Assembly (NCBI RefSeq): GCF_009649955.1
Contig: NZ_CP045875.1
Coordinates: 619,059-683,058 of the forward strand
Reading direction: 5' to 3'
DNA: 64,000 nucleotides
Source: Heliorestis convoluta
GTDB taxonomy: Bacteria; Bacillota; Desulfitobacteriia; Heliobacteriales; Heliobacteriaceae
The position numbers and the translations under genes were made by a program. Below the pieces are notes generated by a model, which ran no database searches, had not been told where the DNA came from, and saw only the letters and a list, made by a program, of their open reading frames with translations. Positions 43,999 through 51,073 of the stretch are shown piece by piece. Numbering within the stretch: the stretch's first letter is position 1; each line of letters opens with the position of its first letter.

Positions 43999-44907
43999 TT
44001 AAGCAGTAACAACGACAAGAGAACCATTGTTTTCTTGGCGAGCTTGAAACTCGACTTCTTGTCCTTGTTTCCAAGCAGCTACGATGGGCGCTGTTCCATC
44101 GATTCCATAGACGTTTATGTTTTGACCATTCATAGTCACGATTGAACGAGCTACTTTGCGTCCATTGTTTTCAACGGGTCCTTGCCCATTTTGAGATACT
44201 GTACCTACAAAAGTGGGTTGGCTTTGTTGTGCTTTCATTTGCGAAATCGCTCTTAATTCTTGCTCCGTTGTTGGTTGCTGCAATTGACCACCTTCAACAA
44301 CATCTAACCGTGGCTTTTCTTTCTTTTCAACTTCTTCAATAGCTACATGCACTTCTTCAGCACTGGCAATGCCACTACCAAGTAGAACATAGCCTAAGAA
44401 GCCCAATGCACGACCGATAACGCTTGTTTCAGCATTTTCAAAAGGATTTGTTGAATCCACACCGCCACCACCGACACCAAGCTTTGCTGTGGCCGTGACG
44501 CTTCCATGGATTTCTGAGTCAATTGTTACTCTTGCAAGTTTTAATTGGCTATCAAACTGAACTGGATGAATTGTAAGTTTGCAGCCTTTTTCTTTATGTT
44601 CGTGTCTTGCCCAAGCTACACGTGCCTCTACGGTTAAGTAAGGCTTGCTAACGCTTAGATAAGTGCCTTTGTCACTCGACCATAACCCTAAACTTTGAGC
44701 GACTTGATCAATAAAAATTTGTTGGTTGGCCATCTTTTGATTACGCTCAATGGCAACAATACCACCGTGTAACCACTCTGGAATTGCAGCCTTTGCCGAA
44801 GCAAACTCTTCACTTTCTTTGACCTTGATTGCCCTGGCTTTTTCGATAAGCCAACCTTGTGTCTGTTGCCCTTGGCCTCTTTGCTGGTTTGCTTGCACAT
44901 CCATCAT
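43999..44907 (-). CDS. Erf/Rad52-like single-strand annealing protein
   Basis: 302 aa. Start unsure: ATG-ATG at 44907/44904 or GTG at 44898, behind AAAGG. The core (about 25-185) ends in NPFENAETSVIGRALGFLGY, the hallmark of Erf/Rad52-type annealing proteins (ETSAIGRAL), preceded by a beta-sheet segment (LTIHPVQFD, ARVTIDSEI). The tail is Gln-rich with an OB-like end. It would anneal complementary ssDNA. With the Cas4-like nuclease and SSB it makes a Red-like recombination set. Its 5' region carries the family-I leader and two terminators. Confidence 0.75.
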   Translation of the reverse strand: MMDVQANQQRGQGQQTQGWLIEKARAIKVKESEEFASAKAAIPEWLHGGIVAIERNQKMANQQIFIDQVAQSLGLWSSDKGTYLSVSKPYLTVEARVAWARHEHKEKGCKLTIHPVQFDSQLKLARVTIDSEIHGSVTATAKLGVGGGGVDSTNPFENAETSVIGRALGFLGYVLLGSGIASAEEVHVAIEEVEKKEKPRLDVVEGGQLQQPTTEQELRAISQMKAQQSQPTFVGTVSQNGQGPVENNGRKVARSIVTMNGQNINVYGIDGTAPIVAAWKQGQEVEFQARQENNGSLVVVTA

Positions 44908-44926
44908 CCTTTCTTTTTTTGACTAA

Positions 44927-44985
44927 AACAAAAACCGCTTGCATGATTGATAGTAGAAATCAATTCGCACAAAGCGGTTTTGTTT
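44927..44985 (-). terminator. Second leader terminator before the annealing-protein gene
   Basis: AACCGCTT pairs with AAGCGGTT, with inner pairing (GATTGAT/ATCAATT) and AAACAAAA/TTTTGTTT flanks. It is directed on the minus strand. Confidence 0.7.
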
Positions 44986-45033
44986 CAATCTATGGTTTTC
45001 GTCGCTCTCCGAAAAACTGGAGAACATTTTAAA

Positions 45034-45090
45034 CAAAAAAAGCCGTTGTGAAGTGCTTTTTGGGCACACTTCGACAACGGCTTTTTGTTT
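45034..45090 (-). terminator. First leader terminator before the annealing-protein gene
   Basis: GCCGTTGT-GAAGTG pairs with CACTTC-ACAACGGC. The loop GCCCAAAAA and outer flanks match the ssb leader terminator while the stem bases change in pairs. Confidence 0.8.
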
Positions 45091-45098
45091 ACTAAATC

Positions 45099-45294
45099 TG
45101 GTATGTGGTAAAACCACTACCTTTTTATGCAAGGATAGAACCCCTGCATAGACATCAATACGCGATGGCACCCTCACGTTGGGTATCCCGGAAGTTTGTA
45201 GAGTACAAACCATTTCAGTCCGAGACATCTGCATCTGGAATCACTCTTTAACAAAGTGTCCCTTTGCAGTTCGCTTGAACTTTGGCTCAAACTT
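45099..45294 (-). ncRNA. Family-I structured leader RNA, copy B (annealing-protein gene)
   Basis: Identical blocks to copy A at 45258-45274, 45226-45243, 45154-45185 and 45114-45126. Compensating helices: 45273-45280/45285-45292; CACT-TTT/AAAGTG near 45242-45258; TCCCGG/CCGAGA with inner GTTTGT/ACAAAC; and TATGCA/TGCATA at 45127-45150. A perfect promoter lies 20 nt upstream and two tandem terminators lie between it and the gene. Confidence 0.75.
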
Positions 45295-45313
45295 AAGTAG
45301 AAACTACATTTTC

Positions 45314-45342
45314 ATTGTAGCACAATTAATAGTTATACTCAA
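45314..45342 (-). promoter_or_regulatory. Sigma-A promoter of the annealing-protein leader
   Basis: Minus strand TTGAGT (45337-45342), 17-bp spacer, TACAAT (45314-45319). Confidence 0.75.
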
Positions 45343-45453
45343 GAAATTTTAGGGTATTACAGTAGTCTGCCTTGTATATTTTTAAGAGAAAATTATGGGA
45401 TTATACGACGAAATCCGCCATAAAGGCGACACTTTAAACGAAAGCCTCAAAAC

Positions 45454-45969
45454 CTAAAATCCGTATTCTACTAACTCCCATTCATCACTATATCCGATAC
45501 TAAGATGGCAGTTGATATTGCCTTTTTTGTCTTTAAAACACTTAACAATTTTACTGTATTTACTTAGTTCTCCTTTTATCTGAGCAATTGCAGCTTTATA
45601 TGCTGACTTCTTCTCAACATTTCTTCCCCAACCAACTATAATTAGCTGAGAATTATTTAGAGCTTCTTTAATGTAATGCATATTGGGTTGCTCAAATTCA
45701 TCTTTTCTGTTAATAAGGATGCTTGGGTCTTTTGATCTAAAGGAAAACAAGTTAACTATTTCAACAATGCCATATCCGCTGTAAATTAAATGATTGGTTA
45801 AATTCATAACTGTCTTATCCATTATTAGCTCTGTAGCATCACTGGGATTAATACCTATAAATGTTGCCCTTGGTTTATTCTCATCCCAAATCCTAGTTAG
45901 TGAGTATCTGTATTTTTCATCATCAGAATAAACAGCTATGTTTTTGATTGTGCCTTCTTTCCTTTTCAA
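45454..45969 (-). CDS. DUF1643 family protein
   Basis: 171 aa from TTG at 45969 behind GGGGGAG; the frame runs 8 codons further upstream. The pattern of DUF1643 is clear: YRYSLTRIWDENKPRATFIGINPSDA, DKTVMNLTN, EIVNLFSFRSKDP, and IIVGWGRNVE. Proteins of this group are small alpha/beta domains of unknown role, frequent in phages and mobile elements. It stands alone between the leader RNA and the HNH gene. Confidence 0.8.
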   Translation of the reverse strand: MKRKEGTIKNIAVYSDDEKYRYSLTRIWDENKPRATFIGINPSDATELIMDKTVMNLTNHLIYSGYGIVEIVNLFSFRSKDPSILINRKDEFEQPNMHYIKEALNNSQLIIVGWGRNVEKKSAYKAAIAQIKGELSKYSKIVKCFKDKKGNINCHLSIGYSDEWELVEYGF

Positions 45970-46148
45970 CTTATCTCCCCCAGTACATCTCAACTTCCTG
46001 ATTTCTAAAGAAGACTCACTATGGAACGAGATGTAGCGAACTTGCTCTATTGAGCGACGATAAAAAAGTAACAGCCCTATTGGTTGGACTTATTGAAAAG
46101 TACATATTAAAAAAAATTACTAGATTAATAATATAATACAACCCTTAT

Positions 46149-46967
46149 CTAATCTAGTAATTTGAAGTTTAAGTTTACAACCAATTCTTCAAGAGAGACT
46201 GTTGTTTGGCTAGTAAAATCTTTTAAGTCTTTCCATAACGCCCATCCACTATCAACGTTGTTAATATAACATATTGGATTACCATAGTCATCATTATCTA
46301 TGTAACTTAAAAATCCATATCTTTCTAACATTTCATAATGCTTTGTCATTTCAATAACGTTTATGCCTGTAACCTGTTCTATTTCATGAAGAACTACCTT
46401 TAAACCATACATATTTTCTGTTGAGCGTTTTATCATTATGCAGAAAATCTGTCTTGTTGATTTTGGTAATTTTTTTAATTTTTCTGCCCAAAAATTGACC
46501 TCTTCCGAACATTCCTTTAGCTCAGAATTACTATTTCTCCAGCCCAATGTCTTATTAATTTTTTTACAGCAACTAGATAAGGTTATATCTGATAAGGTGG
46601 TTAAATCAGTTATTGAACTTTGTAACTTTGAAGCTATATCGGAAAACTTCTTTTCGTGTGATTCCTTCATATCTTTTAATCTATTAACAGGAAATTCATC
46701 AACTTTGTCGGTAATTTTATGATGCTCGTAACACATTAACATTAGATTATCAAAGCTACGACGTTCTTCATTTGTATGCTTTTCGTTAAATCTAGGTCCT
46801 CCTGGCATCGCGGCTTCTATATGACATACTTGGCCAACAAACACGCCTCCGGAGTTAATCATTACTTTTGTGCAACCTGGATAAGCACACTGATTACCAG
46901 ATTTTAAGTATAGTTCTCTGAGTACTTCAATGGTTGGGGTTAATCTTTTAGATTTTTCTTTAGCCAT
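46149..46967 (-). CDS. HNH endonuclease-like protein
   Basis: 272 aa, start ATG after GAGAGG. Residues ~18-80 show an HNH/McrA-type zinc nuclease: CAYPGCTKVM (two Cys), GQVCHIEAAMPGGPR (H of the first position), and NLMLMCYEHHKITD (N...C..HH). The C-terminal ~130 residues look like a helical linker and winged helix (FCIMIKRSTENMYGLKVVLHE, ERYGFLSYIDND). It could be a restriction-like defence enzyme. It is AT-rich and single. Confidence 0.65.
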   Translation of the reverse strand: MAKEKSKRLTPTIEVLRELYLKSGNQCAYPGCTKVMINSGGVFVGQVCHIEAAMPGGPRFNEKHTNEERRSFDNLMLMCYEHHKITDKVDEFPVNRLKDMKESHEKKFSDIASKLQSSITDLTTLSDITLSSCCKKINKTLGWRNSNSELKECSEEVNFWAEKLKKLPKSTRQIFCIMIKRSTENMYGLKVVLHEIEQVTGINVIEMTKHYEMLERYGFLSYIDNDDYGNPICYINNVDSGWALWKDLKDFTSQTTVSLEELVVNLNFKLLD

Positions 46968-47308
46968 TTAATCATCCTCTCAAATATTGTAAATAGATTA
47001 GATATACTTTTGTGTTTAGTTCTTTATCGTCGTTGACCAAGGTTAGTGTCTCGCATTAATTGCCTGTATTAAAACTGATATTATTTATTTACCCATATTC
47101 TGCTGACTATTTAACGTCAATCCCGCTTCCCTTGACCAAGACCAAGCCAGGGCTAGATGTTGAAGATTAGTCTGTGCATAAAATTACATTCCCAATTTAT
47201 CATTAAACAGAAGTTCAATTATTCCATCATCATTATCTTTTTATATGTCTCACCCTTTCCAAAATAAACATATATTGCTAAATATAATTCTGAAAAGATT
47301 ATTATGTA
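46968..47308. other. Non-coding AT-rich stretch
   Basis: About 340 bp between the HNH gene and the channel gene; I see no gene or strong hairpin. Confidence 0.4.
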
Positions 47309-48040
47309 TTATTGCTCTATCGACTCATTAATAAATTTTTGAAGAAACACAAAGAAAACCGCAGTAAATACTACATTAATAATGTAACTGATGAACATTT
47401 CTGTCTGAACAATTATTTTTATGATCTCACCTTTTGGTATAATATCCCCATAAGCAGAAGAGAAATAAGTACTAACACTAAAATAGAGACAATCGAATTT
47501 ATTAATTACTTCATTACTTCCTGAATAAGCCAAATAGTTATTTTTACTTAACTGAAAGTAATAATCAGTATATGCATAATATATTGATGAGTATGATGCA
47601 ATAACAGTTACAACTATTAGTAAAAACGATACTATAAGTATTATAACTCTATAATTTTTGAGATAAATGTATTTATCAAGAAAATTCAAATGCAGTCCAA
47701 TATGAATAGCATTTATACACAATAGGATCAGTAATGTCAACATTAGAAACAATGAAAACAAAGTGTGAACCTGATTGTCTATTTTTAAGGAAGTTGATAC
47801 TCCTAGAATAGAAAAACAAAGGATTCCAAAAGTAATTAATGAAACAACCATTCTTGTTGAAAACAGATAATTAAAAAACAACCATAAAACAGTTAATCCG
47901 ACACATATAATAAGTATTTTTTCATTTATAGGTATACCTGTTATTTCTAACTTATTTAATATATTTATTGAAATATATATTAAAGTAGCTAGCGTACATA
48001 GATTTGCTATCTTTTTCTGAACTTGCATATACTTTTCCAA
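47309..48040 (-). CDS. Membrane protein with K+-channel-like pore
   Basis: 243 aa, starting at a TTG (48040) or the ATG four codons on. At least six hydrophobic segments are visible (about 14-32, 40-58, 63-82, 90-112, 130-150, 210-235). Between the last two, YFSVSTYFSSAYGDIIPKGE resembles the two-TM K+-channel pore loop with AYGD in place of the TVGYGD filter. So it is likely an ion channel with altered selectivity. Such small channels sometimes act as membrane effectors in phage defence; that role here is speculation. Very AT-rich. Confidence 0.6.
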   Translation of the reverse strand: MEKYMQVQKKIANLCTLATLIYISINILNKLEITGIPINEKILIICVGLTVLWLFFNYLFSTRMVVSLITFGILCFSILGVSTSLKIDNQVHTLFSLFLMLTLLILLCINAIHIGLHLNFLDKYIYLKNYRVIILIVSFLLIVVTVIASYSSIYYAYTDYYFQLSKNNYLAYSGSNEVINKFDCLYFSVSTYFSSAYGDIIPKGEIIKIIVQTEMFISYIINVVFTAVFFVFLQKFINESIEQ

Positions 48041-48449
48041 TTAAATGCCCCCACACCAGTTACTTGTTTTGAAATTTATAACATTGTTTTATTATACATA
48101 CTTGCATTTAGTTTCTTAAATATAATTATAATAGCAACTTATTCCACGTAATGTCAACCATTTGTGTAATCAATAGGACTTTTTTAAACACTCCTCTTCA
48201 ATGATCTTAAAAAACAAAACACAGAGAACAAACATACTCATTTGTAATATCTAACCATAATAGTTGCTTAAAAACAGCCCCACAAAAATCCCCGTACTCT
48301 CTACAAAACTAACCACCTACGACCTCCAGCATACAGATTGGAATAGTAAACAAAGTTCGTTTAAAACTATATTAGAAGTTGTGGGCACTCAACAATCCAG
48401 ACTGCACCCCAGTCATTTGCGTTAAAGAGATCGTAAAGGTTTTGAATTT
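48041..48449. other. Non-coding stretch
   Basis: About 400 bp upstream of the channel gene. TATAAT-like boxes suitable for its promoter occur near 48095; otherwise nothing stands out. Confidence 0.35.
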
Positions 48450-49064
48450 TTATATTGAACTACTGATTAAAGTAGCATCTATTAAGATGAGCACATTCAA
48501 GTCCAGTGGCTCTAAGAACTCTTTAGCTTCTTCCAGCATATCTTCATCTGGAGCAATAAAAAGAATCTTCTTATCCCCCGCCCAACGTAACTCAAAAGCA
48601 AGATTGTATATCTCCATAGGATAATTCCGAGCCACAACAACATAATGCTCTTCGTTATCCATCGAAAACGAAGCCGTAAAAGGATTAGCATTTCTCGTTA
48701 TCCAACTACAATGCTCCCTAACTGCTTCAGGCAATCTCACATAAATCATGTTACCTGTCATAATCTTTAAGGCTTGCAGCTCAGGCACCGCAGACGTACT
48801 GTTGGCACTATAAAAAGCAACTGACAAAGGATCACCTGTCCTAAGCCAGTTTTTCTTTATCTGATTCTTTTTTGCAAGTCTTTTCAAGCGACTTTTAGCG
48901 TTTTCAAGGTTCCCTTGCCAAAATAACTGAGCAATCTGCCAAGCTGTTAGATAATGCGTAGTTTCTAGGGTTTTAATTAGCTTTTTATCTCTATCGGTAA
49001 GATCAAAAGGGGGAGGGTCAATATTGACTCTCCCCCAGCTTATAGATTCAACTCTCTGTATCAT
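48450..49064 (-). CDS. Winged-helix replication-relaxation-like protein
   Basis: 204 aa. Residues ~20-90 are a winged helix of the kind in replication-relaxation proteins: LTDRDKKLIKTLETTHYLTA then WQIAQLFWQGNLENAKSRLK. The rest is an alpha/beta part (HYVVVARNYPMEIYNLAFEL, KILFIAPDEDMLEEAKEF). It is about half the length of the paralogue-like gene at 58115. It overlaps the upstream Fic gene by 4 nt, so the two are co-translated; it may serve as the regulator of that operon. Confidence 0.55.
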   Translation of the reverse strand: MIQRVESISWGRVNIDPPPFDLTDRDKKLIKTLETTHYLTAWQIAQLFWQGNLENAKSRLKRLAKKNQIKKNWLRTGDPLSVAFYSANSTSAVPELQALKIMTGNMIYVRLPEAVREHCSWITRNANPFTASFSMDNEEHYVVVARNYPMEIYNLAFELRWAGDKKILFIAPDEDMLEEAKEFLEPLDLNVLILIDATLISSSI

Positions 49065-50113
49065 TTGCTACTCCTTTTTTGCCACAAGGCATTCTTCCCT
49101 TTTCCTAAACATTCAATTTCACCAGCATGACTCATCTTATTTAATACTCTTTGAATTGTTGGTCTGCTGATATCAGGGCAACGTTCTAAAAGGTCCGCGA
49201 TTCTAAACTTACTTTCCATCGTACTGATTACTTCTCTAACGTGCTTTTCCTTCCAACCTCGCTCCTGTCGAACCGTACCGACACGCTCTTCAAAGCGTTG
49301 ATATGCTTTTAGAATCATATTGAGAAAATAAGTGAGCCAAGGAATAATGTCATGTTTTCCTTCGTGCCATCCTTGAGAAGACTTTTCCAAGGTCTCATAA
49401 TATGATTCTTTTGTTTCTTCGATTATTTTTTCAAGGCTTATATATTTACCAAGTTGATAGCCACTCTGATACATTAGCAAAAGTGTCAATAGACGTGCCA
49501 TTCGGCCGTTTCCATCTGCAAAAGGATGAATGCTAAGAAAATCTAATACAAAAGCTCCAATAAGCAATAATTCATCGACATTGCCCACATTTTTGGCTTC
49601 CTGAAATCTCATCAGTAACTCGCCAATTGCTTCCGGTGTCCTCCAAGCTGGAACTGGAACAAATCTTATTCTTTCTTGACCACTAGGCAAAGACTCTTTA
49701 ATGACATTGTCACTTGCTTTCCACCGTCCACCACTTCCCGTTGCATAGGACATTAAGTCACGATGCATTTGTAGCATTAGACTCGGAGATAAAGCCATGT
49801 AAGATGCCGAAACATGAATGGTATTAAGTACATCACGATAGCCTGCTACTTCTGCTTCAGAACGGTTCATAGGGCTTGTTTTGTCTTTTGTTAACAAAGC
49901 AAGCCTTTTTTTTGCTACTTCAATGCCTTCTAAACGGTTTGAAGACTCCACGCTTTGTATTACGGCAACCTCTTTCAGTTGCCGTAATACTTCTGGAGCT
50001 TGCTTTTCAAAAAGTGCTTCTTTGCCTTTGAATTCACGTATTTCTCCAATCAAACGGATCATGACATTGGGCCAAGCTGCATTATCTAAATAGTTATCAC
50101 GAAAAGACATCAT
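49061..50113 (-). CDS. Fic family protein with C-terminal winged helix
   Basis: 350 aa from the ATG at 50113, with GAGGTGG before. The Fic core motif is HPFADGNGRMARLLT near residue 205, the HPFxxGNGR form of active AMP-transferases. An N-terminal inhibitory motif fits SSNRLEG near residue 55 ((S/T)xxxEG), so activity is self-restrained. The C-terminal DNA-binding helix pair has FRIADLLERCPDISRPTIQRVL. It would transfer AMP onto a target protein and may regulate itself. Two palindromes sit right at its promoter. Confidence 0.88.
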   Translation of the reverse strand: MMSFRDNYLDNAAWPNVMIRLIGEIREFKGKEALFEKQAPEVLRQLKEVAVIQSVESSNRLEGIEVAKKRLALLTKDKTSPMNRSEAEVAGYRDVLNTIHVSASYMALSPSLMLQMHRDLMSYATGSGGRWKASDNVIKESLPSGQERIRFVPVPAWRTPEAIGELLMRFQEAKNVGNVDELLLIGAFVLDFLSIHPFADGNGRMARLLTLLLMYQSGYQLGKYISLEKIIEETKESYYETLEKSSQGWHEGKHDIIPWLTYFLNMILKAYQRFEERVGTVRQERGWKEKHVREVISTMESKFRIADLLERCPDISRPTIQRVLNKMSHAGEIECLGKGKNALWQKRSSK

Positions 50114-50129
50114 ATCAAAAACCACCTCA

Positions 50130-50165
50130 TGATATATATCATAACCACATATATGATATATATCA
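50130..50165. promoter_or_regulatory. Twin 12-bp palindromic operators upstream of fic
   Basis: TGATATATATCA occurs at 50130-50141 and again at 50154-50165, 24 bp centre to centre (about two helix turns), overlapping the region before the Fic ribosome site. It is a likely operator for the winged helix of Fic or of its partner. Confidence 0.6.
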
Positions 50166-50180
50166 ACAAGGTTTTGTGAA

Positions 50181-51050
50181 CTAAAAACGCTTTCCCGTGA
50201 TGTTTGCTGTTATGACGGCTCTAATCCTTTTGCTTTCAGCATTGATACCTTGTATTTGAAGAATCACTTTATCGCCTACATCGATACGAATAAACTTAGG
50301 ATGATTCACTCTTGAATATACGCCTGTTTCCAATGTCACGAAAAAGCCTGATTCGGAGTTTCCCGTAACTACACCTATGTACATGCCACCGAGCTTATAC
50401 TTAGAGGGCACTGTTTGCCAGGGATCAGCTAGTAACGGCTTTAAGCTAACAGTAACTTCTTTCTTTTCCTTGTCCAGCCCAGTAATTGCTACAGTGACTG
50501 TATCACCAGCTTGATACTTTTCTCGTAAGTCTTCAATATAGCCGTGGCTAGCATTTTCAGCCTTTAGAATCGTGTAAACTCCACCTAAATCAACCATACC
50601 ATATTTACGACCTACTCTTCTAAAAACAGCATCACGTGTTTTTCCTACTTCTAACTCTTTCCATGTGAGGTTCGCAATTTGTTGAAGGGCTTCCTGCCTT
50701 GACGCAACAACAAGGTTTATGTCTCTATCGACTGCTTTTACCTTGAATGCGACTTGTTTCCCAAGCAAGAAACGTAGCCTCTCTTCGTTGCTTACGCCAC
50801 TTGCTGATAAGGGAATAATCACTCGTACATCTGTATCAAGAAAAACAATAAGACAAGGTTGTTCTTCAATGCCTACAACCTTGCCTTTTTCATCTCTGAC
50901 GGGAGCTTCTAAGTGTTCCAGTCCTGTTGCTAATCCTTGCATAACCAGGCCGTTTTGTTGCGCTCGATAAATCTCTGGCCAGATTGATTCTTGTTGTTTT
51001 CGATCTTGTTCGTAACCTTCAGGACGAAGTGATGAAACTATGTTACTCAT
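50181..51050 (-). CDS. S1 RNA-binding domain protein
   Basis: 289 aa. A first S1-like domain lies at ~130-205 (KYGMVDLGGVYTILKAENAS, then YQAGDTVTVAITGLDKEKKE, VTVSLK) and a second at ~212-285 (GGMYIGVVTGNSESGFFVTL, DVGDKVILQIQGINAESKRI). The N-terminal ~120 residues form another beta-rich domain with IVFLDTDVRVIIPLSA. It probably binds RNA or ssDNA. It lies 23 bp after the VirD4-like gene on the other side and is likely in the conjugation/replication unit of the element. Confidence 0.75.
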   Translation of the reverse strand: MSNIVSSLRPEGYEQDRKQQESIWPEIYRAQQNGLVMQGLATGLEHLEAPVRDEKGKVVGIEEQPCLIVFLDTDVRVIIPLSASGVSNEERLRFLLGKQVAFKVKAVDRDINLVVASRQEALQQIANLTWKELEVGKTRDAVFRRVGRKYGMVDLGGVYTILKAENASHGYIEDLREKYQAGDTVTVAITGLDKEKKEVTVSLKPLLADPWQTVPSKYKLGGMYIGVVTGNSESGFFVTLETGVYSRVNHPKFIRIDVGDKVILQIQGINAESKRIRAVITANITGKRF

Positions 51051-51073
51051 TATAACAACCCTCCACTAGCTGA

